From positions 1 through 39,671 of the forward strand of contig JAQIWT010000072.1 in the NCBI GenBank assembly GCA_034696485.1: DNA of 39,671 bases, given 5' to 3'. The notes under the pieces are model-generated. The model was not told where the DNA came from and searched no databases. It saw only the letters and a program-made list of their open reading frames with translations. Positions 21,601 to 31,972 of this stretch are shown piece by piece. The position numbers and the translations under genes were made by a program. The DNA is from Isohypsibius dastychi (Eukaryota > Tardigrada > Eutardigrada > Parachela > Isohypsibiidae). Position 1 is the first letter of the stretch, and the number at the start of each line of letters is the position of its first letter.

Positions 21601-24600
21601 TCAAAATTATCAAGAGTGAACCTACCAGATCAGCAACTTGATCCTTGAGAGAGCTATGAATGCCCATAATAAATGGAGTTGGACTATTCAGAACTTCCAG
21701 AAGGGGTGCAGGCAATATCGGCACATAAACATAACTGCAACGAAACAGAGGTAAGAACTTCATTTATCTGCAGCACATCCCGATATCTTGTAAAATACCC
21801 AACATATTCCTCAAACACTTGGAATTTTTCAAATCGGCATATGCTATATACTTACAAAACCTAGTTAGTTTCGATATCTTAAATACGACTCATGCTCGGG
21901 CTCCAAAAAACAGCAAATAAACATATTTTTTTATTAAAATGTATCTTTCAAGAAACAGTTTTTATTTGAATCACTTGATCTGGTTAGTTCCAAAATAATC
22001 TTGCTCGGAGCAGCGCATGAATCAATATACGTAAAGGGCATTACTCCACACACAATCAGCGGAGTTCAAATACGGATTTATGCCGAAATCGAAAAACTAG
22101 GACAATTATTCCCGTAGGCGGAAACTTTTTTTGCCGGAAACAAAATGGTTGTCGAAATGGACTGACCTATATTTGAGTGGATAACACAGTGTGGTGAGTG
22201 CGTGACAGGCATTTGTCAGGCGAGAGTAGCTGGATGAGTAGACGAGTATCTTATTATCAATCAGAGCGGCACTTAAAAGTAGCATCACATTGCTAATCCC
22301 TGCAATGCAACCAACCAACATATTCCACAACCAACAACAATTTCAACCGCAATCACTCAAATTACCCAATTCTTGACAGAATGTGGCGATGGAATCACGC
22401 GAGATTGGAATGGAGGCCAATAATGGCGGCTGAACACATTGCCGATCATCTGCACCTAAACTAAAACGAATCTGAGGTCCACCGGGAGGGGGAACTTGGA
22501 TAAAGCCAAGGAGGTTGCCGATGAGGACTTCCATCTTGACCGGAAGTTTGTCCAGGTAGACAGTGTAGATGATCCCCAAACATTGCTAAAAGACTGGATG
22601 TTACAGGGAAACGGAAACAAATCAAAAATCCATTTTTACAGACTACGTAATTTTATTTGATTTAGCATTTCAAATGAAAAAATATTCAATTTTCAAGTTG
22701 GGAATTTCATTTGACGTACCCTGAAAGTTTCAAAGTATTCATGGCGGGAGATGATGCAGATACTCTTGGGTGCGTAGAGGATCTGCGAAGGGTCAACTTC
22801 GTCTTCTTCATCATTGGTGTTGAAAAGTGTTGGAATGAAAGCTTCGGTGAATGTGAGGCAAGCGCAGTAATGGCGATATGCATCGACGTCCGTTAATACC
22901 GACAAGAGGAATTCCGGCACTTTGGGTGATGAATGCGTCTTCCAACCTTGCGGTTGACAAAACTGCAATAAAATGCGTATTATAATCTTATTATAATGCT
23001 AAGTTATAATCGGGAATAAAAACTGTCAATTAACTAAAAGAATACCATCTCTATTCCTTGATGAAATGGCGTTTCCGGCCATTCTTCCTCGGGAAAACGC
23101 TGCAGGATCTTTCCAGCACCTAAAATAAGAACATGTCAAAGATGGAAGAAAAGTTCATTTACCATCAGAATCTGCGAACCAAAAAACTAAATTTAAGGAG
23201 AGAAATCATACGAACAAAATTAGAAAATAGAGACCCAGATTGCTTCAGCAAATCCCGACAATCTGCCATTCTCTTAATAACTTCTGTTTGAGTGATTGAG
23301 ATAAGAATTCCTTCTCCTATATCCATCGCTGTACGAGAGGTGAATCCATATTTCATAATCTCAACTCTGGTTTTCAGATGTAATGAATTTATCAAATAAC
23401 TAGTAATTACAAACGCCCAGGAATTGATCCCAAATCAACCTGCTATGTTCAATCGAGAAATTTCCCAACATTAAATTTTTATCACGTTACGATTTTCCAA
23501 ACAATGTATATTGGATCAGAACAGCTTCAAAATTCGAGCTTTTTAATTCAAATATCTGAAACCTCTATCGCATCAAAGACGGCGGGACATATACTGTATG
23601 CTGAATGTGACTAGTCTGTCAAAAAGTAGGCTAATTTGGGAAATATTGTCGTGTCGAATTTCGGAAAGTAAAATGCGATGAGACATGAGTCTGGCCGTTG
23701 AAAGTAATCAACATGAAAATGACGAGAAAGATAAAAAGATGAAACACGAGACATAACTCGAGCACCATATCTCATTCCTTCGTTCGGCGCGTTTTCGCAG
23801 AAAACGAAAGCCAAACAAACCAACCATTTCCGGCTGGCTGGCGTGATGTCTGTTTGTTAAATGCTCGTAATAATGACATGCTTCATTCCAACGTTAGATA
23901 AAAATTCTGCACGTGTAATATAGCTCAACTGACTGACCAATTCTGCAAATTAAATTTCGGATAAAACCCAAAAACTCAAAATCAATCTGGTAGAAGAGCT
24001 TTTCTCTGAACGAGATATAAGTTCCACTTGAGAAGTCCTATACATCTTCTATTTCTGTGACATGTTGACCGTAATCCTTTCTCTATACACAAACGCAGCA
24101 ATAATGAAGAAAAAGCAATTAATTAGGTGATGAGAATACATTTTCGTGCCAATGGAACAAATGATCAAAAGTGTTCTCATGGATCTCGCATCTTTATATT
24201 TTGATAAATTACCAATTTATTCATGTCAATATTGACAGCTAAGAAAAACTGCAAAATTCAGCGCAAAGACCTCTCTGCAGCAAAACGACAGCAAGATATA
24301 TAATTCGTCATCCAGGAAAATTTACTATTAAAGTAACATCAAAGACAGAATTTGCAGGTTTTAATATAACAATATAATATATACATATATTATATTGTTA
24401 TATATTGTTATATATTGTTACTAGAAATACTATTTTCGGCTTGTCTTTAGCCCTATAAAATAAAAGCAGATGAGTCCATCAAATAAGAAAAAAACCAACG
24501 AAAATGAAGGCTTTCACATTTGGACTGCAATCATTAAAGCCAGATGCAAAAACCCTACTCTAGTACTCTTTTCCGGGGCAAAAAATGTGACGAGATCGAA

Positions 24601-25418
24601 TTCCACGTTGTGATATCAGCTGCCAGCCTCAATGAAACAGAAAGAAATTGAAATTCAAGTTCACCAGACTGGAACGTGATCACATCACAAAAACGACCTC
24701 CTTTCACTATTCTACATTCTCCTTCCGGTCAGCTATTCAAACACTAATCCATCTTATAAATTTAATACCTACAAGTGCGTTCCTATCAAATGACAAATGA
24801 TCAAAAGACCGGAGCGAGAACAAAACCAACTAAACCAACACCTCTATGTAAATAAACGTATGTTACATTTTCAGACGTTGATTATTTATTTGTACAACCT
24901 CAAACTCTCGCTACAAAATCGCTCTTATTTTCTTGCTTCAACAATTTGGAAACAACCAATTATACTCCAACCCACTTCAGAAAACGTAACAAACTGTTAC
25001 AAAATCGATTTCTTTGAACTACGTACGCCAGAATTTCGCCACTCCGAACGAAAATTTTGAAGCAAACAACAAAAGATTCTCAAAAATCAAAAAAAATTGA
25101 TACCCAAAATCACAACACTTGAAAGGAAAATTCATCCAACTTGAAAGCTCAAAAACTGCTGAAAAATTATCGAAAATACCACAACAAATAAAAAAAACGT
25201 GAATTGCAAATTCAAGGAAAATCACTAATTTTCTAATCAAAATAATGTTCAAATAAAAATATGTCACATTGTAAAGAAGAACCACCAGAACTCTGCGTAA
25301 GTAAGTAAGAACAAATCCTCGAATATCAGATGCCATCTGAAACTTTGATCATCACTTTCTTACGTTCTTTGTCATGATCATATCCAACGACAACAAAGTA
25401 ATCCACCAATCGCGACAT
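13854..25418 (-). CDS. mtm-5/Sbf: SBF1/SBF2 (MTM-5/MTMR13-type) pseudophosphatase
   Basis: Thirty-four exons join in consistent phase to about 2050 codons (human SBF1 is about 1890). The start [13 protein letters not shown] at 25418 matches the SBF family start, and the end [10 protein letters not shown] closes a PH domain. Domain order is DENN (residues 1-500), SBF linker, GRAM (870-960), catalytically dead myotubularin (960-1615), coiled coil (1740-1795), C1 (1828-1878) and PH (1945-2047). In other animals SBF proteins bind active myotubularins and act as Rab guanine-exchange factors in endosomal phosphoinositide traffic; that role is carried over from the family. Intron 1 is about 2.2 kb, most others are 45-170 nt. 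Intron 9 is GC-AG. The exon 21 donor is either 17091 or 17097 (two-residue difference). The model is well supported; single junctions may be off. Confidence 0.95.
15706..18396 (-). other. SBF exons 18-26: inactive myotubularin phosphatase domain
   Basis: Exons: 18396-18076, 18015-17709, 17644-17510, 17452-17091, 16946-16741, 16572-16390, 16317-16189, 16097-15912, 15852-15706. The P-loop position reads [11 protein letters not shown] where active myotubularins have HCSDGWDRTSQ. Both the catalytic Cys and the Arg are replaced, as expected for SBF-type pseudophosphatases. Flanking motifs ([46 protein letters not shown]) identify the domain. Confidence 0.92.
18504..20326 (-). other. SBF exons 12-17: SBF-specific linker and GRAM domain
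   Basis: Exons: 20326-20114, 20048-19830, 19642-19415, 19347-19036, 18959-18806, 18749-18504. The linker includes [15 protein letters not shown] and [18 protein letters not shown], conserved in SBF proteins. Exon 17 holds the GRAM fold ([16 protein letters not shown]), a lipid-binding element of myotubularins. Exon 15 has a Ser/Asn-rich disordered tail that is poorly conserved. Confidence 0.88.
23120..25363 (-). other. SBF intron 1 (about 2.2 kb)
   Basis: Long first intron between the MSRLVDYF exon and the [11 protein letters not shown] exon, donor GTAAGA and acceptor TTATTTTAG. I see no nested gene. It contains an AT palindrome and tandem repeat at 24364-24420. A plus-strand TATAAAATAAAAG near 24454 precedes only a 19-codon frame. 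Confidence 0.75.
24364..24420. repeat. AT palindrome followed by 10-bp tandem repeat
   Basis: An inverted repeat (ATAACAATATAATATAT mirrored around an ACAT centre) runs into three exact copies of TATATTGTTA at 24391-24420. It can form a cruciform; no transposon ends were recognised. Confidence 0.85.
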
Positions 25419-26372
25419 CTTCTTCTCTTTTTTATCCAGCTAATCCAGTCCAGATCAGTCAAGATCTACTCATGAGCTCCAGTCGATCCCAAACATTTTC
25501 ATCCAGAAACAAATCAAAATCAAGTCATATTATTCCAGCTCCGACAACTCTTCACTTGAACAACAATTAACCCTGAAGGAAATGATGATGAGCACACTCG
25601 TCCATCGTCGTCGTCTCCGTCGTTGTTGGAATGAAAGTCAATAAGCAACACTTGGCAGAAGATCAAGAAAGTATCGTTGGAGGAAAAACAACTTTTCAAA
25701 TCTCTCTCCTCTCCACTCGCTTGCAGTTCGAAAACGGCGACTGGCGATGCTGCTGATTGAAGAGTGACGATGTGGATGGGAATATGAACCCTTTATGATG
25801 ATAATTTTCCGGTAATCCGCGAGATTATGAAGAAAGAACGGATTTGCAGAATGAAAAGCAAAACTGGTTTTCGTTTCAATATGAAAAGTTGGTCAATCAA
25901 ATCAAAATGCTCAGCTGCCGCAGTCCACCGAATCGCCAAATCTCCCAAACACAGCACGCGCATGCTTCAACAGTCGTAGTACCCCTAAGTAAGACCTTCA
26001 ACGGTAATCTTCTCTCCTATGACAATTACTGATGAATGAATGAAACGTGAATTTTGCATATTTTCAATGCAATTTGTGAACGTTTGATATGTAGCAAGCT
26101 CGGTAGTGGAAATCAGCCGATAAAAGTTCTGACAACATGTTCGATTGTAGTCGTAGAGTAAGGGGGGAAGGGGGTTCAATGACCTGTCAGTGTCCGTCCG
26201 GTCCAGCCTCTGACCTCATGTGTCCTATGATTCATTCACTCCAGCAGAATTCAAATCGATCGTGATTCTTCTTCCAATTCCAAGTATTCTCATTTCCACA
26301 AACACGTGTTATCCTGCTGGACTTGATTATTTGACTCGAATTTGTTCGCTTTGGTGGAATCCGAAACAAATC
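25419..26372. promoter_or_regulatory. Shared upstream region of divergent SBF and BAX-like genes
   Basis: 954 bp separate the two start codons, which face away from each other. No TATA box is evident at either end, in contrast to the small secreted genes. Upstream exons or leaders of either gene may lie here but none could be assigned. Confidence 0.5.
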
Positions 26373-28458
26373 ATGGCTGACAGGAACAGAACTGGAAGAG
26401 GATTTGCAAGTAAGCAGGTCGAAATTGGTTTGTTTTGGTTTTTCACCTTTTACGTTCTTTGAATTCTCTGCAACTCTTTCTAGATATATACCTGTCCTGA
26501 AATTGATTCTTATTGCTGTGCTGTAATTCCAGATGGCGCAACCGATGAAGATGGATCGCAGATTTACATGAAAAGTAAAATACCCGATTTTTTTCTTGAT
26601 TTGTTTTTTTGTCAAATGCTTATTTGAACTGTAGGAAATGGATCTGGCCGGAATGCAGCATTGGCGGCAGGATATGCGGAAGATGAAATGTTGGATGAAG
26701 AGGGGATGGACGAGGAGGAGGAAGAGGAAGAATATGAAGAAATTGTAGCGGATGAAGGGCGGGAATTGTTGGCCCATTTGATTGTCAATGAAATGGCTAA
26801 AGAGAATAATCCTCAAGTTGCTGCTAGAATTGAGGAGCAAGTTCGACAGACGAGTGGGAGCACCAGAATTCGTCGAATCGGTGAGTTCTTCGGAATGAAA
26901 ACCTGATAGAATTGGAGAAACTTGGTTATTTTCGCACTTCCGGCTCGGTTCTGAGTAACTTTCACCCTCCAAAAAATGTTTAAATATTTTCTTTTAGTTA
27001 AAATCCTTGTGAAAATTAGCATAAATTCGGAATAAATTTAGCGCTTGTCAGAAAATTTCGTTCCGAAATAGTGTGACACGATTTTTGGTTTTTGGGAATT
27101 TAGATGATAAACCACGAAATTCGGGTTCTATAGAGTTTGTTTTCTGATGTCTGGTTTTCGTTTCTCTTTTTCTTCAACCACCTTAGCTGCTTTCCTTATT
27201 TCGCAGTATTTACGCCGAATGCATCATCTCATGGGCTGGGATCGAGAACTTCGACTGATGTCATCCAGCAGGAACAGATCGTCGATGCTTTGGCCAGAAT
27301 CGGCGATGCTCTGGAAGCTGATCGTGAACTCAACTCGTACGACGACAATTTGAATAATTGTGGTGTGAAAATAAATTTCCTCTGAAAAAATTTGGATTTT
27401 TGTGTAACAAATACGAAATTCGATTTGTTTATGTAAATTCCAGAAATCGGGGGTTACATTACATCCCTTTATGCAATTTGTGATTCTCGGCTTAATTCAT
27501 ATTAAAATTTTTGCATTAACATGGCTCCGGAATTCGTTTCCCATTTTATCTGCAAACTGCCACGAAATTCGTTTTGTTATGCAAATTAAGAAATTTATTC
27601 CTTTACGTACAGTGTTGTTTGTTTCCGAGTGAGGCTGGTTGTAGAACTTATTCACCTTGAAATCAGTCGTTAATCATTCATTTCTTTTGTTCTTAGGCTG
27701 ATTGTTCGTGTTCCACCGGAAGCGACATGGGAAACATTTCAGAAGGTGGCCAAAGTGCTTTTTGCGGATGGAGTTAGTTGGGGTCGTATTGTTGCACTCT
27801 TTTTCTTCGCTTGCAAAATGGTCAGACGCGTAAGTTACTTTGAAAACTTGGCATTTTTCTGAACTTTAATTTCGGCTAATTTATCTCCAGAGTTTGGATA
27901 GCATCCCAATGATCTCACATATTCTCGACTGGGCTTCTCGTATCATCAAGCTCTATCTCGCTCAATGGATTGTCCGACGTGGTGGATGGGTAAATATTCT
28001 GAGGTTTTTTTTTACTTCGACGAATAAAAAATAAAAAAATTCACTTGTTTCCCATTCGAACATTTTTTTTCTTTTTGTACCAGTATAGTATTTATTTGAT
28101 TTTGCATTTGTTAACAAAAATCGAATAAAACCTGCGTATTTTGAATAGCTAGTTATAGTATTTTATAATATTTATAATATTATATTATATTATATTATAT
28201 TATATTATGATATATTATAACAACCTAATCATATTCTATTATATTATATTATAGATCATAATTATATCATATATTAAATAGTAATAGGTTATAATATATC
28301 ATAATAAATTATTGCCGTCGAATTTTTATTTATTTGTGTTTTGTTATTTTTAGCGTGGTGTTCTGGAGTGGTTTGGTCCTTCGTGGTCTCAAATCGGTAT
28401 GACATTCGGAGCTGTTCTATGCGCTTACTGTGTCGCCTGGCGGATGAAATACGCATAA
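26373..28458 (+). CDS. BAX-type Bcl-2 family protein (BH3, BH1, BH2, membrane anchor)
   Basis: Seven exons in phase: 26373-26409, 26533-26574, 26635-26880, 27207-27336, 27697-27829, 27891-27989, 28354-28458 (263 residues). BH3: LARIGDALEADREL (from residue 137; BAX LKRIGDELDSNMEL). BH1: DGVSWGRIVALFFFACKMV (176-194; BAX NWGRVVALFYFASKLV). BH2: WIVRRGGWRGVLEWFG (222-237; BAX WIQDQGGWDGLLSYFG). The tail has a hydrophobic anchor (about 242-258) and a short basic end, WRMKYA, resembling the BAX end. BH3 to BH1 spacing differs from BAX by one residue when the exon 4 donor is TC|GTACGA. A helix (ELLAHLIVNEM, about 70-80) stands where alpha-1 belongs, after a very acidic stretch (41-67) absent from BAX. 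By family it would permeabilise the mitochondrial outer membrane. BOK or BAK affinity cannot be excluded without a tree. Confidence 0.9.
28155..28310. repeat. AT-rich pentamer-like repeat in BAX-like intron 6
   Basis: Runs of TATTA/TATAT units fill much of the last intron (27990-28353). The acceptor TTATTTTTAG remains intact. Confidence 0.85.
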
Positions 28459-29016
28459 TGGCCAAATGCATTCCGTTCATCCCTCCACTTCCGGTGGTTT
28501 TGGTTTTTCCACTCATTAGTTATTTTGCAGATTTTTGCTCACACATTTTTGTCATAGATCTCGTTCCGTTTTAAATACTCTGCCGACGCAGTATTTGCTA
28601 ATTTGTATGTTTTTTTGCAGTGGAATGTTTTTTTACAGAGATCTGACGTCATAAATTAAAGGTTGATGCAGTGGTCATTTTCTGCCTGGGCGCCGACTGC
28701 TTTGTCTGTATAGTAATGGAGAACAAACGATTAGATAAGAAATCGTTGAAGGGCTTTCTCTGCGTCTCTGTACTTCTTTGTTCTGAATTGAAGAGCAAGA
28801 ATAAATGGACAGGTCATGATGAGAGGAGGGGAGAAGCAGGAAAGGAACAGTGATAAACATCTTCATTTACTAATTAAAGTCACGCAGTCCGATTCTCCGA
28901 ATTTCGACGTTGGTATTCTCATTGCTAGGAATATTCTCCCGTTTGGTGATTGGGATAGTTCAGTGCTTCACCGCAATCTGTTTTTGTTCGTTTTTGTTTT
29001 TCTCCGCGAGAGAGGC
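28459..29016. other. Intergenic: 3' region of BAX-like gene and upstream of next gene
   Basis: An AATAAA at 28800-28805 may end the BAX-like transcript. No gene is supported. No TATA box is evident close to the ATG at 29017. Confidence 0.45.
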
Positions 29017-30008
29017 ATGACGACAGAAAAAATTCCACTGCTTTCCGGCTCATTTTATGGAAAGGATTTTCAGGTTAGTGGAGTGCTTGAAGCCTTATAT
29101 TTTCCATAGAAAGTATTTGGAAAATTAGAAATTCCCTGCAGTCGTTTACAACCATGACCTATTATAGTTTCTGGTGCAATTCTTTGACTTGAGCATAGTG
29201 AGATTAAAGACTCATTTACTTGCACTATGACTTGAGTTAACGATTCTGAAATTCAGGTTTTCTTGTATTTTAAAGAAGGTGGCTTTTGCACTCTCTGATA
29301 GCATTTGTCGTATCTATTTAACAGTCACCCTGTTTTAGACGTTTGACGGGAGTTTGAGCGGAGATGCGCAGATATCGAATGTTACAAAAATTCTGAACGC
29401 TAAAAAGAAGTGGTTCGGTCAGAAATGCAGTCATGGCAAGAAGAATGTGAGAATCAATCAATTCGACAATCCCGCATTCCTGCAACTTGCCTCAACAGGT
29501 GCCCTCATCGAATTCCACTCCCATCATTTTTATCCATAGAGTTTTCTTCTTTCAAGGTGTCCCCATCCAGAGTCTAGCATGGCTGACCCTTCCAGTTCGC
29601 CATTCACTCGAGAACCACATCATACCGCCATTCTCTGTTCAATCAAATCCTCAAGTTACAGAAGTGATAAAACTCGTCATCCACTCGAATAGCGATGGAA
29701 AAGCACAGGTTAATGGGACATTGATAAAGACACTCGAAGCCAGGGGATTATCGAAACCATCAATCGCGAAGTTTGATGATATTTCAATTCGACGCGCCGG
29801 GCAATATGTCCTTGAAGTCAGATGTCTTCGTCATTCCAAGATGAGCATCGTGGCCGAATTTCCGTTGGATGTCGGTAAGTTGGTCGGTGGAAATGGTCAA
29901 TGTCAAACGCAATATCCTCAATTTTTAGTTCCGCCCAGTTGTCCCAACTACAGACTACATTGTGATTATGTCGAACCGCACAACCCTGGACTGGCCGGAA
30001 TTTTTTGA
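29017..30008 (+). CDS. Unrecognised four-exon protein, about 204 residues
   Basis: Exons 29017-29073 (donor CAG|GTTAGT), 29339-29498 (acceptor CTGTTTTAG), 29557-29874 (acceptor CTTTCAAG, donor GTAAGT) and 29929-30008 (acceptor ATTTTTAG) join in phase to a TGA. The product begins MTTEKIPLLSGSFYG, has no signal peptide, and carries a basic part (KKKWFGQKCSHGKKNVRI). A beta-rich stretch follows (TEVIKLVIHSNSDGKAQVNG and RRAGQYVLEVRCL), ending CPNYRLHCDYVEPHNPGL. It may be an immunoglobulin-like or similar beta-sandwich; that is a guess. An upstream first exon could be missed. The codon use and four phased junctions argue it is a real gene. Confidence 0.55.
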
Positions 30009-30351
30009 GTTTGCTGGGAACGATCGAATAGTAGCTTCAGGTTAGCAGGCATACTGTATGTAAATTGCTCAGCAGGCTGCCGTTTCGAATATGACTTCTC
30101 TCTGTTTCTTGATACAAAGTATCACAATAATACACAACTATTGTTAAAGCTCTCACATTTTGCGACCGAACGCGGTCATAATTATCGCAAGAAAAACTCT
30201 GGTATTTTCAATCATTAGATTCATACTCCAATCGTCTTGAGTATGGTCCGCGGTGAGCTAGCAATTTTCTGAACGTCCGCGAGACAGATTCTGAACAGTA
30301 CACGTTTACAAATTCAAAATAGAAGCCGTTTATAAGACTGGCAAAATGTTT
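30009..30351. other. Intergenic, nothing supported
   Basis: About 340 bp between the unknown gene and the MITE with no feature I can support. Confidence 0.5.
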
Positions 30352-30851
30352 AGTGCAATCAGGGTTGCAGCAGTTCAGTCCAAAGAGTTTTGGACTGCAG
30401 TTCAGTCAATTTTTGGACTGCAGTTCAGCGAATTTTGGACTGCAGTCCAAGGGGGTTTGGACTGCGATGAAAAAATGAAAACTGAACTTATTTTCCTGTT
30501 GAATATCCTCCGATGTTGCTTACGATGAAAAACAACAGTTTCACCATAAAAGTTCGAAAAAATTGCATGCTTTTCAATAAAAATCACCATACAATCAGGG
30601 GGGAGGGCATTCACTGGGGGAATTTACAACGCAAACTACTTTTCTTCGGACCTGTGTTGTAAAATTGTTGTTTTTTATCGTAAACAATACCGCAAAATAT
30701 TTAACAGGAGAAGACGTTCAGTTTTCATTTTTTCATCACAGTCCAAACCCCCTCGGACTGCAGTCCAAAATTCGCTGAACTGCAGTCCAAAAATTGACTG
30801 AACTGCAGTCCAAAACTCATTGGACTGAACTGCTGCAACCCTGAGTGCAAT
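30352..30851. mobile_element. hAT-type MITE (484 bp) with 8-bp target site duplication
   Basis: The element at 30360-30843 begins CAGGGTTGCAGCAGTTCAGT and ends with the reverse complement of that sequence. It is flanked on both sides by AGTGCAAT (30352-30359 and 30844-30851). CAGGG ends and an 8-bp duplication are the hallmarks of the hAT superfamily. The inverted arms are about 180 bp each (30360-30541 and 30662-30843) with few mismatches, around a centre of about 120 bp. Each arm contains about 2.5 copies of a 23-bp unit, TTTTGGACTGCAGTTCAG plus five bases. No transposase is encoded, so it depends on an autonomous hAT elsewhere. Confidence 0.9.
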
Positions 30852-31393
30852 CATAAAGTGTTCAGGTTGTTCTTGAATGTAAGCTCGGCACGATTTACTC
30901 CGAAACTGGAGGGATATTGAAGGAACCACATACTTTAATGTCGTAGCTAGACGCTTTAAAGAAATGTTTAGTCTTCGAAATGCATTTTCGGGGAGTGCAG
31001 TTTCTGCCACGTTTTCTCAGCTTCACCAGATACGATTCCGGTGTTTTGGCTTCCTGAGCAGAGCACAGTGAATATCAATACAAGTGAGGCAACTCTCACG
31101 CAGAGTTCTGCGTATATAGGTACTCGTACAGTCGGGTGATTGACAATTTATAGACTGCGCTTGACTTAACGTTGCGCTTCAATTTTCCCATCACGCATCT
31201 TGAATCGTGTTCAGACTTTGAGTGGCAAAATTGTTTACATTGATACGAAACTACAAGAACACGGTTTTTTGGTTTGATTTGCGGCAAAGACACCCATGAT
31301 CAATATGCGGCAGTGGTTGCTGCAGGTGTAGTTGTACTCGGCAGATTATCACAGTATCCTCCAACCGCAATCTACGCAGAAACATGGTCATTA
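30852..31393. other. Intergenic, nothing supported
   Basis: Downstream of the small secreted gene and the MITE. No exon or RNA gene is recognised. Confidence 0.5.
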
Positions 31394-31972
31394 CTACTGA
31401 AAACCAAATATTCCATAATTTATTTCACTCACTGTGAGTGTCATACGATAGTTCACTCCGTTGAGAGTGAACGTCTCGACAATTGTTGTGGGACCGGGAA
31501 CTGGTAGTACTTGAGCGATGACATCACCGGTCGTACTTTGCAAAGTGTTTGCAAGCACTGGTGGGATGAAAACGATATTTTCCGCGATTCCATTCTCGAC
31601 ATAGATTGCGTCCGGCTGAAACAGAAATGGCGCTGATATAGTATAGAATCTACAGCTGCGTAGAATTCCTGGGACGAAAGTAATTTCCTAGAACTAAGTG
31701 TCTTCATAGAAGGATCACATCTTACTTATCATAGGTTGAGTTCTCATTAGAGATTGACTAATTTTCATGTCTCCACTTACTGCTTCGTTTGGTCGACCCC
31801 CAGGCAGAGCAATATAGTCGACCACCATACCAACTACATTGTTGGCCGTTGGGATGCACCAGTCACCGTTGAAGACCTCTACAACTGACGACTGGTTGTA
31901 TGCTGCTTGAGCATCTGCGCTTGTTGCAGCGATGAGAAGACCAAGGAATGCAGAATAGAGTACCAAGTTCAT
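31394..31972 (-). CDS. Small secreted protein, about 137 residues
   Basis: Exon 1 (31972-31781) opens with a signal peptide (MNLVLYSAFLGLLIAATSAD) and continues to GGRPNEA; donor GCA|GTAAGT. Exon 2 (31615-31394, acceptor TCTGTTTCAG) reads PDAIYVENGIAENIVFIPPV onward to a TAG. A GTGAGT just before the end could act as a donor, but the intron would be only 36 nt, so read-through is preferred. The mature part is rich in Val, Thr, Pro and Asn and has one Cys, so no disulfide-rich fold. The family is unknown to me. Extracellular location is inferred from the signal peptide. Confidence 0.65.

Larger units (their letters stand above)
20425..25418 (-). other. SBF exons 1-11: DENN module
   Basis: Exons: 25418-25364, 23119-23046, 22962-22720, 22585-22366, 22299-22167, 21734-21626, 21557-21444, 21226-21140, 21063-20950, 20827-20699, 20637-20425. 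Diagnostic stretches are [60 protein letters not shown] and [23 protein letters not shown], nearly the same as in vertebrate SBF1/SBF2. The exon 9 to 10 join ([13 protein letters not shown]) needs a GC donor (AAA|GCAAGT). Confidence 0.92.

Noticed and set aside
24454-24545. TATA-like box and 19-codon ATG frame inside SBF intron 1
   Set aside because: The frame is very short, AT-rich and without homology. Most likely chance.
26232-26972. 246-codon open frame on the minus strand
   Set aside because: It is antisense to BAX-like exons 1-3 and to introns, has low-complexity Phe/Ser content and no domain; the plus-strand exons explain the sequence.
30675-31010. 111-codon minus frame and its plus-strand twin at 30346-30528
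   Set aside because: Both are translations of the inverted arms of the hAT MITE (repeated FWTAVQS-like residues come from the 23-bp repeats), not a protein gene.
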